Origin: Paraburkholderia sp.
GTDB taxonomy: Bacteria; Pseudomonadota; Gammaproteobacteria; Burkholderiales; Burkholderiaceae
Assembly (NCBI RefSeq): GCF_024281035.1
Contig: NZ_JAMXLH010000030.1
Span: 1-64,000 of the forward strand
Direction: 5' to 3'
Length of the DNA stretch: 64,000 nt
The translations under genes were made by a program, and so were the position numbers. Within the stretch, counting starts at the first letter, position 1, and each line of letters opens with the position of its first letter. Below are positions 8,569-17,108 of this stretch, one piece after another. The notes under the pieces were generated by a model. That model searched no databases, had not been told where the DNA came from, and was given only the letters and a program-made list of their open reading frames with translations.

Positions 8569-10984
8569 AGTGCGCCGCGCCACCAGCGTCAGCAGCATTG
8601 TCCTCAGGCTGCTCGTATCCACCGTCGCGTTCACCGCGACGCTGCTGCTCGTGCTGCTCGCCGCCGCGAGCGCGAACACCGAATTCTTCGATCGCTACTA
8701 CGGCTGGCTCTACGCGGCCAACTTCGTCGTCGCGCTGATTTTCATGTCGGTGGTGACGGCGCTCGTGATCGTGATCGTCGTGCGCCTGAGGCGCGGCAAA
8801 TTCGGCACACGGCTGCTCGCGAAGCTCGCGTTCTTCTTCGCGCTGGTCGGCGTCGTGCCGGGCGGCATCATCTACATCGTTTCGTATCAGTTCGTGTCGC
8901 GCTCGATCGAATCGTGGTTCGACGTGAACGTCGAAACCGCGCTCACCGCGGGCCTGAACCTCGGGCGCGGCATGCTCGATGCGTCGCTCTCCGATCTGCA
9001 GACCAAGGCGCGCCTCATGGCCGAGCAGATCGCGAGCGCCGACTCCGCGGGCACGACGCTCACGCTTTTGCGCACCCGCGACCAGTTCGGCGTGCAGGAC
9101 GCGACGATCGTCACGCCGGTGGTGCGCAGCATGTCGGGCGCGGCGCCGGACCTGCGGGTCGTCGCGCAGGCGTCGAGCAACCTGTCGTCGCTGGTGCCCG
9201 CCGGCCTGCCCACGCAGTTCATGATCGAGCGGGCGCGCGAGGGCGGCTACGCGGCGATCGAAGGGGAAGTGGACGGCGATCCGCAAGAGCACGGTTCGAA
9301 GGGCCCGCTGCGGCTGCGCGTCGTGACGCGCATTCCCGATGCGAACACCACGGACCTGCAGCCCACCGAACGCTTCCTGCAACTCGAACAGCCGGTGCCC
9401 GCCGCGCTCGCGCGCAACGCCGACGCCGTGCAGCGCGCGTATCGCGAGTATCAGGAGAAGGCGCTCGGGCGCACGGGCTTGCGCAAGATGTACATCGGCA
9501 CGCTCACGCTCGCGCTCTTTCTCGCCACGTTCGTCGCGATGATGCTGGCGCTCGCGCTCGGCAACCAGCTTGCGCGGCCGCTGTTCCTGCTCGCGCAGGG
9601 CACGAAGGAAGTGACCGAGGGTGACTACACGCCGAAGCGCGAAATCAAGTCGCGCGACGAACTGGGCTTCCTCACGCAGTCGTTCAACGCGATGACGCGC
9701 CAGCTATCGGAAGCGCGCGCGGCTGTCGAGAAGAACCGCGTCGCGCTCGAACATTCGAAGGCATACCTCGAAAGCATTCTTGCGAACCTCACGGCGGGCG
9801 TGTTCGTGTTCGACCGCCAGTTCCGGCTGACCACGGCGAATCCGGGCGCGGAGCGCATCTTCCGCCAGCCGTTCGAGACGCAACTGGGCGTGCAGCTCGA
9901 ACACATCGGCGTGCTGGCCGAATTCGGCGCCATGGCGCGCAAGGCGTTCGCCGATCAGGAAGCCGCGAGCAGCGACGGCGAACAGGCGCGCGGCCACTGG
10001 CAGCAGCAGTTCTCCGTGCCGATTCCCGGCGAAACCGATCCGCTCACGCTGCTCGTACGCGGCGCGCGCCTCGTTGCGGGCACGGGAACGGGGACAGGCG
10101 CCGAGGCGGGCAACCCGCAGACGGCGGGCTATGTGGTCGTGTTCGACGACATCTCGGACGTGATCTCGGCGCAGCGCTCGGTCGCGTGGGGCGAAGTCGC
10201 GCGGCGTCTCGCGCACGAGATCAAGAACCCGCTCACGCCGATCCAGCTGTCGGCGGAGCGCCTGCAAATGAAGCTTTCCGACAAGCTCTCGCCGACCGAT
10301 GCCGACGTGCTCAAGCGCGGCGCGACGACGATCGTGAACCAGGTCGCGGCGATGAAGCAGATGGTCGACGATTTCCGCGACTACGCGCGCACGCCGCCGG
10401 CGGTGCTGTCGAGCCTGCAGCTCAACGATCTGGTGAGCGAAGTGCTGACGCTCTACGGCGTGGAGGAAGGCAAGAGCGCGCTGAAGGTGGAGTTGTCGGC
10501 GCTGCCGGTGATCCGCGGCGACGCGACGCAATTGCGCCAGGTGATCCACAACCTGTTGCAGAATGCGCAGGACGCGGTCGCCGACACAGCGAACCCGCAT
10601 GTGACGCTCGAAACGCGGGCCGTAGAATACGGGGATCCGGACGCGGACGGCCGCTCGCGCGTCGCCGTGCGCCTCACAATATCGGACAACGGACCGGGAT
10701 TCCCGGCGCGCATCCTCACGCGCGCATTCGAACCCTATGTGACGACCAAAGCCAAAGGAACAGGACTCGGGCTTGCGATGGTCAAGAAGATCGTCGATGA
10801 GCACGGCGCGCGCATCGACATCCGCAACCGCATGAAGACGGGCGATGTGATCGAAGGCGCGCAGATCTCGATTCTCTTTCTCCAGCTGGCAGACGACGCC
10901 GCAACGCCGGAATCCGGCGAGCGGAATTCGCGTGCCGCAGCCGGGCAGGGAACAAAAGCAACAGTGCAGACAAGGGCAGCGTAA
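8558..10984 (+). CDS. ntrY: NtrY-like sensor histidine kinase
   Basis: Membrane kinase of 808 residues. Three N-terminal membrane helices lie at about 12-35, 48-72 and 90-108, followed by a periplasmic region (about 110-305). A further helix at about 308-332 leads into HAMP (335-390), PAS (about 400-520) and HisKA with phospho-His in ARRLAHEIKNPLTPIQL. The HATPase domain shows NLLQNAQDAV, DNGPGFP and KGTGLGLAMVKKI. The GTG start at 8558 overlaps the previous gene by 11 bases, so translation is coupled. NtrY homologues respond to nitrogen or redox status; the signal here is not known. The partner regulator follows after no gap. Confidence 0.93.
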   Translation: MLGKVRRATSVSSIVLRLLVSTVAFTATLLLVLLAAASANTEFFDRYYGWLYAANFVVALIFMSVVTALVIVIVVRLRRGKFGTRLLAKLAFFFALVGVVPGGIIYIVSYQFVSRSIESWFDVNVETALTAGLNLGRGMLDASLSDLQTKARLMAEQIASADSAGTTLTLLRTRDQFGVQDATIVTPVVRSMSGAAPDLRVVAQASSNLSSLVPAGLPTQFMIERAREGGYAAIEGEVDGDPQEHGSKGPLRLRVVTRIPDANTTDLQPTERFLQLEQPVPAALARNADAVQRAYREYQEKALGRTGLRKMYIGTLTLALFLATFVAMMLALALGNQLARPLFLLAQGTKEVTEGDYTPKREIKSRDELGFLTQSFNAMTRQLSEARAAVEKNRVALEHSKAYLESILANLTAGVFVFDRQFRLTTANPGAERIFRQPFETQLGVQLEHIGVLAEFGAMARKAFADQEAASSDGEQARGHWQQQFSVPIPGETDPLTLLVRGARLVAGTGTGTGAEAGNPQTAGYVVVFDDISDVISAQRSVAWGEVARRLAHEIKNPLTPIQLSAERLQMKLSDKLSPTDADVLKRGATTIVNQVAAMKQMVDDFRDYARTPPAVLSSLQLNDLVSEVLTLYGVEEGKSALKVELSALPVIRGDATQLRQVIHNLLQNAQDAVADTANPHVTLETRAVEYGDPDADGRSRVAVRLTISDNGPGFPARILTRAFEPYVTTKAKGTGLGLAMVKKIVDEHGARIDIRNRMKTGDVIEGAQISILFLQLADDAATPESGERNSRAAAGQGTKATVQTRAA

Positions 10985-11671
10985 ATGGCAACCATCCTGG
11001 TGGTAGACGATGAAATGGGGATCCGGGAACTGCTCTCGGAGATCCTGAGCGACGAGGGACACGTCGTGGAGCTGGCGGAGAACGCGCAGGAGGCGCGCGA
11101 ATTCCGCCTGCGCCAGGTGCCTGACCTGGTTCTGCTCGATATCTGGATGCCGGATACCGATGGCGTCACGCTGCTCAAGGAATGGGCGGCGCAGATGCTC
11201 CTGACGATGCCGGTCATCATGATGTCGGGGCACGCGACGATCGACACCGCCGTCGAGGCGACGAAGATCGGCGCGCTGAATTTCCTCGAAAAGCCGATTG
11301 CGCTGCAAAAGCTGCTGAAGGCCGTCGAGCAGGGACTCGCGCGCGGCACGGCGGCGCCCGTGCTCGCGCAGGCGGGCGGCAAGCCCGCCGCGGGCGGCAC
11401 GGCCGCGGTGGCCTCGGCGGCGGCGCTGCCGATGCTCGTGGCCGATGGCGTGCAGGGCATGGCGCCGGCCTCGCAGATGGCGTCGATTTCGTTCGACATT
11501 CCGCTGCGCGACGCGCGCGACGCCTTCGAGCGCGCCTACTTCGAATATCACCTCGCGCGCGAGAACGGCAGCATGACGCGCGTGGCGGAAAAAACCGGGC
11601 TCGAGCGCACGCACCTGTATCGCAAGCTCAAGCAACTGGGCGTGGATCTCGGCAAGAGCAAAGGCGAATGA
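10985..11671 (+). CDS. ntrX: NtrX-like response regulator lacking the AAA+ domain
   Basis: A 228-residue regulator. The receiver domain (1-120) has acidic Asp8/Asp9, phospho-acceptor Asp52 in LLDIWMPDTDG, and Lys103 in LEKPI. A linker rich in Ala/Gly (about 120-170) follows, and then a Fis-type helix-turn-helix (about 172-225) with AEKTGLERTHLYRKLKQLG. Classical NtrX carries a sigma-54-activating AAA+ ATPase between these parts; here it is absent. The protein is therefore unlikely to activate sigma-54 promoters directly. It starts immediately after ntrY, so the two are one operon. Confidence 0.9.
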   Translation: MATILVVDDEMGIRELLSEILSDEGHVVELAENAQEAREFRLRQVPDLVLLDIWMPDTDGVTLLKEWAAQMLLTMPVIMMSGHATIDTAVEATKIGALNFLEKPIALQKLLKAVEQGLARGTAAPVLAQAGGKPAAGGTAAVASAAALPMLVADGVQGMAPASQMASISFDIPLRDARDAFERAYFEYHLARENGSMTRVAEKTGLERTHLYRKLKQLGVDLGKSKGE

Positions 11672-11698
11672 GGCTTATCGCCCACTTTTGAGAGGGGC

Positions 11699-11727
11699 TT
11701 GCGTTGGAGCGCGAGCGTCGCTATAAT
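11699..11727 (+). promoter_or_regulatory. sigma-70 promoter of tRNA-Phe
   Basis: TTGCGT (11699-11704) and a perfect TATAAT (11722-11727) are separated by 17 bases. The -10 box lies 14 bases before the mature tRNA 5' end. This is a strong stable-RNA promoter layout. Confidence 0.8.
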
Positions 11728-11741
11728 CTGCGTTCTTCGTT

Positions 11742-11817
11742 GGCCCGGTAGCTCAGTTGGTAGAGCAGCGGATTGAAAATCCGCGTGTCGATGGTTCGAT
11801 TCCGTCCCAGGCCACCA
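11742..11817 (+). tRNA. tRNA-Phe (anticodon GAA)
   Basis: A 76-base cloverleaf with encoded CCA. The D arm is GCTC-AGTTGGTAGA-GC. The anticodon stem GCGGA/TCCGC holds loop TTGAAAA (GAA at positions 34-36). The T arm is GATGG-TTCGATT-CCGTC. The acceptor GGCCCGG pairs with CCAGGCC except for one C-A mismatch at the fifth pair (5-68), and the T stem has one T-G wobble. It is flanked by a good promoter and a terminator. Confidence 0.98.
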
Positions 11818-11824
11818 GAATTGC

Positions 11825-11859
11825 AGCCCCAGGAGATCGCACGATTCCTGGGGCTTTTT
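11825..11859 (+). terminator. rho-independent terminator after tRNA-Phe
   Basis: AGCCCCAGGA pairs with TCCTGGGGCT across a short loop and runs into TTTTT, eight bases after the tRNA. Confidence 0.9.
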
Positions 11860-12015
11860 CGTTGTTCTGCTGTTCTGTCGCGCCGATGCGGCAGCCAGCC
11901 GGGCGGATTGCAGCGCCGGGCGCCGATCCTCCCGCGAAGGGCCTGGGCCTATACTGCATTAGCTGCATGAACCGGCACCGCATGAACCAGTACGGCCCCG
12001 GGCTGCCGAAAGCGG

Positions 12016-12093
12016 CTACCTGCGGCGGCTACCTGAAGTGACTACCTTCGGCGGCTACCTGAAGTGGCTAACTGCGGCGGCTACCTGCAGCAC
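12016..12093 (+). repeat. three 26-bp tandem repeats upstream of queC
   Basis: Three head-to-tail copies start at 12016, 12042 and 12068. Their common core is GGCGGCTACCTG (copies differ at about 2-6 positions). The array ends about 50 bases before the queC start and probably lies in its promoter or leader. Function unknown. Confidence 0.85.
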
Positions 12094-12144
12094 GGCGGCG
12101 GCGTTCGCGACGCTGTGCGGGAATCTCACACACGGAGTTTCACG

Positions 12145-12879
12145 TTGACTCGAACAGACGCCAAGACCGGCGCACTCGTGCTGTTTTCCGGCGGCCAGGA
12201 CTCGGCCACGTGCCTCGCCTGGGCGCTCGATCGCTACGATACTGTCGAGACGCTCGGCTTCGATTACGGCCAGCGCCATCGCGTCGAGCTAGCGTGCCGC
12301 GAAGGTTTTCGCTCGGCGATTGCGCGTGCGTTCCCGGCGTGGGCCGGGCATCTGGGCGAAGATCACATGGTCGACCTCTCGGTGCTCGGTTCGATCAGCG
12401 ACACCGCCATGACACGCGAGATCGAGATCGAGACCGCCGCGAGCGGCCTGCCGAACACGTTCGTGCCGGGCCGCAACCTGATGTTCATGACGATTGCCGC
12501 GGCGATTGCCTATCGGCGCGGGCTCAAGGTGCTGGTCGGCGGGATGTGCGAAACCGATTTTTCGGGCTATCCCGACTGCCGCGACGACACGATGAAGGCG
12601 CTGCAGGTCGCGCTGAACCTCGGCATGGACAGCCGCTTCGTGCTCGAAACGCCGCTGATGTGGCTCGACAAGGCCGACACCTGGCGTCTTGCCGAGCAAC
12701 TGGGCGGCAAGGAACTCGTGGAGCTGGTGCGCGTCGAGACGCATACGTGCTATCTCGGCGAGCGCGCCGAACTGAACGCATGGGGCTTCGGCTGCGGCGA
12801 ATGCCCGGCCTGCAAGCTGCGCAAGCGCGGCTACGAAGCGTATCTCGCGGGCGAGAAGGTCACAGAAGCGCCGCATTGA
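12145..12879 (+). CDS. queC: 7-cyano-7-deazaguanine (preQ0) synthase
   Basis: ATP-dependent conversion of 7-carboxy-7-deazaguanine to preQ0 in queuosine synthesis. The 244-residue product has the PP-loop [12 protein letters not shown] (residues about 12-23). A C-terminal zinc cluster is built from CYLGER-region Cys plus [13 protein letters not shown]. The start is taken as TTG 12145, because a GGAG box at 12134-12137 sits seven bases before it. The longer in-frame ATG at 12064 would encode the tandem repeats and has no ribosome binding site. It is first in queC-queE-queD. Confidence 0.95.
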   Translation: MTRTDAKTGALVLFSGGQDSATCLAWALDRYDTVETLGFDYGQRHRVELACREGFRSAIARAFPAWAGHLGEDHMVDLSVLGSISDTAMTREIEIETAASGLPNTFVPGRNLMFMTIAAAIAYRRGLKVLVGGMCETDFSGYPDCRDDTMKALQVALNLGMDSRFVLETPLMWLDKADTWRLAEQLGGKELVELVRVETHTCYLGERAELNAWGFGCGECPACKLRKRGYEAYLAGEKVTEAPH

Positions 12880-12944
12880 GGCCCTCGGCGTATCTAGGCA
12901 GACTCGGGCAGCCGACTCAACCCGATCCAGGATCAGGCAGCAGC

Positions 12945-13577
12945 ATGACTTACGCGGTAAAGGAAATTTTCTACACGTTGCAGGGCGAAGGCGCGAATGC
13001 CGGGCGCCCGGCCGTGTTTTGCCGGTTCGCCGGCTGCAACCTGTGGTCGGGCCGTGAAGAGGACCGGGCTGCTGCCGTGTGCCGGTTCTGCGATACGGAC
13101 TTCGTCGGCACCGATGGCGAGAACGGCGGCAAGTACCCGCGTGCCGAGGAACTGGCCGCGAAAATCGCGTCGCTGTGGCCCGAGGGCGAAGGTAACCGCT
13201 TCGTCGTGTGCACGGGCGGCGAGCCGATGCTGCAGATCGACCAGCCGTTCGTCGACGCGCTGCACGCCGCGGGCTTCGAAATGGCCATCGAAACGAACGG
13301 TTCGCTGCCGGTGCTCGATTCGATCGACTGGGTGTGCGTGAGCCCGAAGGCCGATGCGCCGCTCGTCGTCACGAAGGGCAACGAGCTGAAGGTCGTGGTG
13401 CCGCAGGACAACCAGCGCCTCGCCGACTACGCAAAGCTCGACTTCGAGTATTTTCTCGTCCAGCCGATGGACGGCCCGTCGCGCGACCTGAACACGAAAC
13501 TGGCCATCGACTGGTGCAAGCGCCATCCGCAGTGGCGCCTTTCGATGCAGACTCACAAGTACCTGAACATTCCCTGA
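12945..13577 (+). CDS. queE: 7-carboxy-7-deazaguanine synthase
   Basis: Radical SAM enzyme that rearranges 6-carboxy-tetrahydropterin to 7-carboxy-7-deazaguanine. Its 210 residues open with FYTLQGEGANAGRPAVFCRF. The 4Fe-4S ligands are spaced C-x14-C-x2-C (CNLW...VCRFCDTDF) instead of the usual radical-SAM CX3CX2C, as described for the Burkholderia multivorans enzyme. The GGEP motif binds SAM (VCTGGEPMLQ). The ATG at 12945 gives the family-typical N-terminus. It lies 65 bases after queC and just before queD. Confidence 0.96.
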   Translation: MTYAVKEIFYTLQGEGANAGRPAVFCRFAGCNLWSGREEDRAAAVCRFCDTDFVGTDGENGGKYPRAEELAAKIASLWPEGEGNRFVVCTGGEPMLQIDQPFVDALHAAGFEMAIETNGSLPVLDSIDWVCVSPKADAPLVVTKGNELKVVVPQDNQRLADYAKLDFEYFLVQPMDGPSRDLNTKLAIDWCKRHPQWRLSMQTHKYLNIP

Positions 13578-13583
13578 CGCGCC

Positions 13584-14030
13584 GTGCTGACGATCACCCG
13601 AAAACTCGAATTCGATGCGGGCCACCGCATCCCCGACCACCGCAGCCAGTGCCGCAACCTGCACGGCCATCGCTATGTGCTCGAAGTCACGCTGCAGGGC
13701 GACACGGTCGAGGCCGAAGGCGCGCCCGACCGCGGCATGGTGATGGACTTCGCGGACGTGAAGTCGCTTGCGAACCAGCATCTCGTCGACCGCTGGGATC
13801 ACGCGTTTCTCGTCTATGAAGGCGACACGCAGGTGCGCGGGTTCCTCGACACGCTGCCGGGCCACAAGACTGTCGTGATCGACCGCATTCCGACCGTCGA
13901 GAATCTCGCCGCGCTGGCGTTCGAGATCCTCGCGAACGTCTACGACGCCCACTACGGCGTGAATCTCCAGCTCCACAAAGTGCGTCTCTACGAGACGCCG
14001 AACTGCTGGGCCGAAGTCGTCCGCGACTAG
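13584..14030 (+). CDS. queD: 6-carboxy-5,6,7,8-tetrahydropterin synthase
   Basis: Converts 7,8-dihydroneopterin triphosphate to 6-carboxytetrahydropterin, the first committed step toward queuosine. The 148-residue protein has zinc ligands in FDAGHR and NLHGHRY, catalytic Cys in SQCRNLHGH, and the closing RLYETPNCWAEV with Glu. It starts at GTG 13584, six bases after queE, so the pair is translationally close. With queC and queE the window holds the GTP-to-preQ0 branch except FolE. queF is not in view. Confidence 0.95.
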   Translation: MLTITRKLEFDAGHRIPDHRSQCRNLHGHRYVLEVTLQGDTVEAEGAPDRGMVMDFADVKSLANQHLVDRWDHAFLVYEGDTQVRGFLDTLPGHKTVVIDRIPTVENLAALAFEILANVYDAHYGVNLQLHKVRLYETPNCWAEVVRD

Positions 14031-14305
14031 GTCCGCCACCAGGCCGCGCGCCCGCGCGGCTCGCGCCTGTGCGCGCCATCCGAGGCGCGCGCACGCCCTT
14101 TCCCCTTGCCTGTCGATGCCTCGCCGCACCGGGTTTTCCGCCCGATGGCGGCGTTTATTGTCGCTGTATCATCATTGCAGCAAGGCCGCGCACCTTCCGC
14201 GCGGACGGACAACATAAACATAGCGAGACATGCCGGTTGCGGCGCCGCCGGGCCATACGCCCGGGTACGGCGCGCGCGGCGCGCGGCCTCGCCGGGAGCA
14301 CGGCG

Positions 14306-15088
14306 ATGAGCACCTTCACCAATCCCCTGAAAGAACGTTTGAGAGAGGCGGAGCCGCTCTACGGCCTGTGGCTGTCGATGGGCAGCGAAACGGCCGCCGA
14401 GGCGCTCGCCCATGCCGGATTCGACTGGCTGCTGATCGACATGGAGCACGCGCCCAACGACAGCGCGGATACGGTCGCCCAGCTGCGTGCAATCGCCGCC
14501 GCCCATCTGCCGACCGAGCCGGTCGTGCGCCTGCCGACCAGCGAGCCGTGGCTCGTCAAACGCGTGCTCGACGCGGGCGCGCGCACGGTGATGTTTCCCA
14601 ACATCGGCACGGCGGAAGAAGCCGCGCATGCCGTGAGCCTCACGCAGTACCCGGACGAGCGCACGCCCGATGGCCAGCGCGGCGTGGCGGGCGTCGTGCG
14701 CGCCGCCGCGTACGGCATGCGGCGCGATTACCTGCACGGCGCGAATGCGCAGATTGCTTGCATCGTGCAGATCGAATCGGCGCAGGCGCTGGGCGAGGTG
14801 GAGAAGATCGCGGCGACGCCGGGCGTCGATTGCCTGTTCGTCGGCCCCGCCGATCTTGCCGCGAGCCTGGGCCATCTGGGCGATTCGAAGCATCCCGACG
14901 TCAACGCAGCGATGCTGCGCATCGTCGCCGCGGCGCGGGGCGCGGGCGTGGCGACGGGCATCTTCGCGATGGATGCGGCGCAGGCGAAGCAGTACCGCGA
15001 CATGGGCTTCAGCTTCATTGCGCTCGCCGCCGATGTGATCTGGCTCGTGCGCGCGACGCGGCAGGCGCTCCAGGAGGCGAGATCATGA
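14306..15088 (+). CDS. HpcH/HpaI-family aldolase
   Basis: Class II pyruvate-dependent aldolase of 260 residues. It cleaves or forms 2-keto-3-deoxy acids or hydroxy-keto acids; the exact substrate is not readable. Family features seen are LLIDMEHAPND (metal/base region), VVRLPTSEPWLVKRVLDAGA, the metal-binding QIESAQAL, and FVGPADLAASLG. The start at ATG 14306 has a GGGAG box seven bases upstream; an open frame 79 codons longer has no support. Its stop overlaps the start of the Sel1 gene by four bases (ATGA). Confidence 0.93.
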   Translation: MSTFTNPLKERLREAEPLYGLWLSMGSETAAEALAHAGFDWLLIDMEHAPNDSADTVAQLRAIAAAHLPTEPVVRLPTSEPWLVKRVLDAGARTVMFPNIGTAEEAAHAVSLTQYPDERTPDGQRGVAGVVRAAAYGMRRDYLHGANAQIACIVQIESAQALGEVEKIAATPGVDCLFVGPADLAASLGHLGDSKHPDVNAAMLRIVAAARGAGVATGIFAMDAAQAKQYRDMGFSFIALAADVIWLVRATRQALQEARS

Positions 15089-15864
15089 GGCGCAATACAG
15101 GGGCGACTGTGGGGGCGACTGCGAGGGCGACTGCGAGGACGGCGGTGCGCGCGGCAGCCGGGCTTTTTGCCGCGACCTTTGCGGCGGCGTGCTTTGCAGC
15201 CGGAACGGCAGTCGGACCCGCCATCGGCGCGGCCGATGCGACGGGCGCGGGTGCGCAGTCGGATCCGCAGACGGCCAATGCCGTCGCCGACTACAACGCA
15301 GGCAACCTGAGCGCCGCGCTGACCGAGTTTCGCGCGGCGGCCGAGCGCGGCAACCGTCTCGCGGAATTCGACTACGCGATGATGCTGCTGAACGGCGAAG
15401 GCGGCGCGACGGATATCGGCGAGGGCCGCCGGTGGCTGCGCAAGGCCGCCGACGCGAACATGTCGCATGCGCAGTACGTCTACGGGAAGATGTACGACGA
15501 CGGCGACTTCGTCGAGCGCGATCCGGCTCAGGCACACCCGTGGTTCCTGAAGGCGGCGAAACAGGGCCACGTGCAGGCCGAGCTTGCGCTGGCGAACCAG
15601 TACCTCGACGGACGCGGCACAACGCGCAACAACAAGCAGGCGTTCTACTGGTACAAGAAGGCGGCCGAAGGCGGCGACATGACGGCGCAATACGTGACCG
15701 GCTCGTTCTACGAGCACGGCGGCGACGGCGTGCCAAAAAACCTCAACGTCGCGCGCGCGTACTACGCCGCCGCGGCGGCGCAGGGCGACCGGGTAGCGCT
15801 CCTCAAGTACCGGCAGCTGAGTTCGCAGTTGATGAAGTCGGCGCCTGGCGCGACGCTGCAGTAG
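15085..15864 (+). CDS. Sel1-repeat (TPR-like) exported protein
   Basis: A 259-residue protein with a basic, Ala-rich N-terminus and hydrophobic segment (residues about 20-45) that looks like a signal peptide. About four or five Sel1 repeats follow (A-x-G...A-x-x-W/Y-x-x-K-A-A-x-x-G pattern), for example YDDGDFVERDPAQAHPWFLK and KQAFYWYKKAAEGGDMTAQY. Sel1 proteins are scaffolds for protein-protein contacts. The four-base overlap suggests co-expression with the aldolase, although the two functions are not obviously linked. The signal region contains a 12-base tandem repeat. Confidence 0.85.
   Translation: MRRNTGATVGATARATARTAVRAAAGLFAATFAAACFAAGTAVGPAIGAADATGAGAQSDPQTANAVADYNAGNLSAALTEFRAAAERGNRLAEFDYAMMLLNGEGGATDIGEGRRWLRKAADANMSHAQYVYGKMYDDGDFVERDPAQAHPWFLKAAKQGHVQAELALANQYLDGRGTTRNNKQAFYWYKKAAEGGDMTAQYVTGSFYEHGGDGVPKNLNVARAYYAAAAAQGDRVALLKYRQLSSQLMKSAPGATLQ
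15100..15135 (+). repeat. 12-bp tandem repeat in the Sel1 signal region
   Basis: Three units of the form GGGGCGACTGYG (last copy starts AGGG) run head to tail just after the start codon and encode alternating G/A-A-T residues. The unit length keeps the frame. Confidence 0.8.
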
Positions 15865-15931
15865 TCAAAACACCGGCAAGGCACAGTCAAAGAGTCAAAG
15901 CACGGCGGGCCGCCGCCGCCCGGCGCGCAGG

Positions 15932-17098
15932 CTAGCTCTGCATGAGCCGCTTCTGGCGGCCGACGCTCATGATCAGTCCGATTGCGATGCCGAGCGTCGT
16001 GAGCGCGGTTCCGCCATAGCTCATGAACGGCAGCGGCACGCCCACCACGGGCAGGATGCCGCTCACCATCCCGATGTTCACGAATGCGTAGGTGAAGAAG
16101 GCCATCGTCAGCGATCCGGCCAATAATCGCCCGAACAGCGTGGCGCCATTCGCGGCGATATAGAGCCCGCGCGCAATCAGGCACATATAGAGCGTGAGCA
16201 GCACGAGACCGCCCGCCATGCCGAATTCCTCGGAGAACACCGCGAAAATGAAGTCGGTGTGCTTTTCGGGGATGAACTCGAGGTGCGACTGCGTGCCCTT
16301 CAGCCAGCCCTTGCCGAGCGGCCCGCCGGAGCCGATCGCGATCACGGCCTGAATCGTGTGGAAGCCCTTGCCGAGCGGATCGGATGTCGGGTCGAGCAGC
16401 GTGCAGACGCGGTGCTTCTGATAGTCGTGCAGGAGCGGCCAGTTCACCTGCGGCTGGCAGATCTTGTCCTGGAAGACGGCAATCGATGCGACGGCGATCA
16501 CGCACGCGATCAGCACCGGCACGATCAGCTTGAACGACAGCCCCGCGAAGTAGATCACGAAGAAGCCTGCCGCGAACACGAGCACGGCGGTGCCGAGGTC
16601 GGGCTGCTTGGCGATCAGGCCGACCGGCACGAGCAGGATGATGAAGCCGACGAGAAAGTCGTACCAGCGCGTCACGCCTTCGCGGCGCTGGTAATACCAG
16701 GCGAGCATGAGCGGTGTGGCGATCTTGAGGATTTCCGACGGCTGGATCACGACGCCCACGTTGATCCAGCGCTTTGCGCCCTTGCGCGTGAGGCCGAACA
16801 TCGCCACCGCTATCAATAGCGCGATGCCGAATGTGTACATGGGCACGGCGAAGCGCATCAGCGTCGTGGGCGGCACGTTCGCGAGCACCCACATCACGAC
16901 GAAGGTCAGCATGATGTTGCGCAGCTGGTCCTCGACGCGGCCCGGCACGTCGAGGCTCGCGCTGTACAGCGTCACGATGCCCACGCACAGCAGCAGGAAC
17001 ACGGTGAGCGCCAGCGGCCGGTCGAAGCCGATGAACATCTTGCGGATCGTGTCGAACACCGCGCGCTTGTCGATCTTGTCGAACTGGAATATGGGCAT
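15932..17098 (-). CDS. rodA: rod-shape peptidoglycan glycosyltransferase RodA
   Basis: SEDS-family polymerase that builds lateral-wall glycan strands from lipid II with PBP2. The 388 residues hold about ten membrane segments. Signatures include GAKRWINVGVVIQPSEILKI, KQPDLGTAVLVF with the catalytic-region Asp, and the C-terminal GVPLPFMSYGGTALTTLG. The start MPIFQFDKID at 17098 is chosen; upstream codons belong to the mrdA tail in another frame. It follows mrdA by ten bases and closes the mre/mrd operon. Confidence 0.97.
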   Translation of the reverse strand: MPIFQFDKIDKRAVFDTIRKMFIGFDRPLALTVFLLLCVGIVTLYSASLDVPGRVEDQLRNIMLTFVVMWVLANVPPTTLMRFAVPMYTFGIALLIAVAMFGLTRKGAKRWINVGVVIQPSEILKIATPLMLAWYYQRREGVTRWYDFLVGFIILLVPVGLIAKQPDLGTAVLVFAAGFFVIYFAGLSFKLIVPVLIACVIAVASIAVFQDKICQPQVNWPLLHDYQKHRVCTLLDPTSDPLGKGFHTIQAVIAIGSGGPLGKGWLKGTQSHLEFIPEKHTDFIFAVFSEEFGMAGGLVLLTLYMCLIARGLYIAANGATLFGRLLAGSLTMAFFTYAFVNIGMVSGILPVVGVPLPFMSYGGTALTTLGIAIGLIMSVGRQKRLMQS

Positions 17099-17108
17099 GG
17101 CGGATTCC

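Noticed and set aside
8558..11671. Classical NtrBC nitrogen system
   Set aside because: The kinase has NtrY topology (several N-terminal helices and HAMP) and the regulator lacks the NtrC AAA+ domain.
12016..12144. preQ1 riboswitch before queC
   Set aside because: The short preQ1-I hairpin with its A-rich tail is not present; the region is a tandem repeat instead.
12210..12944. Long N-terminal extension of the queE frame
   Set aside because: It overlaps queC in another frame and carries no domain; the conserved start is the ATG at 12945.
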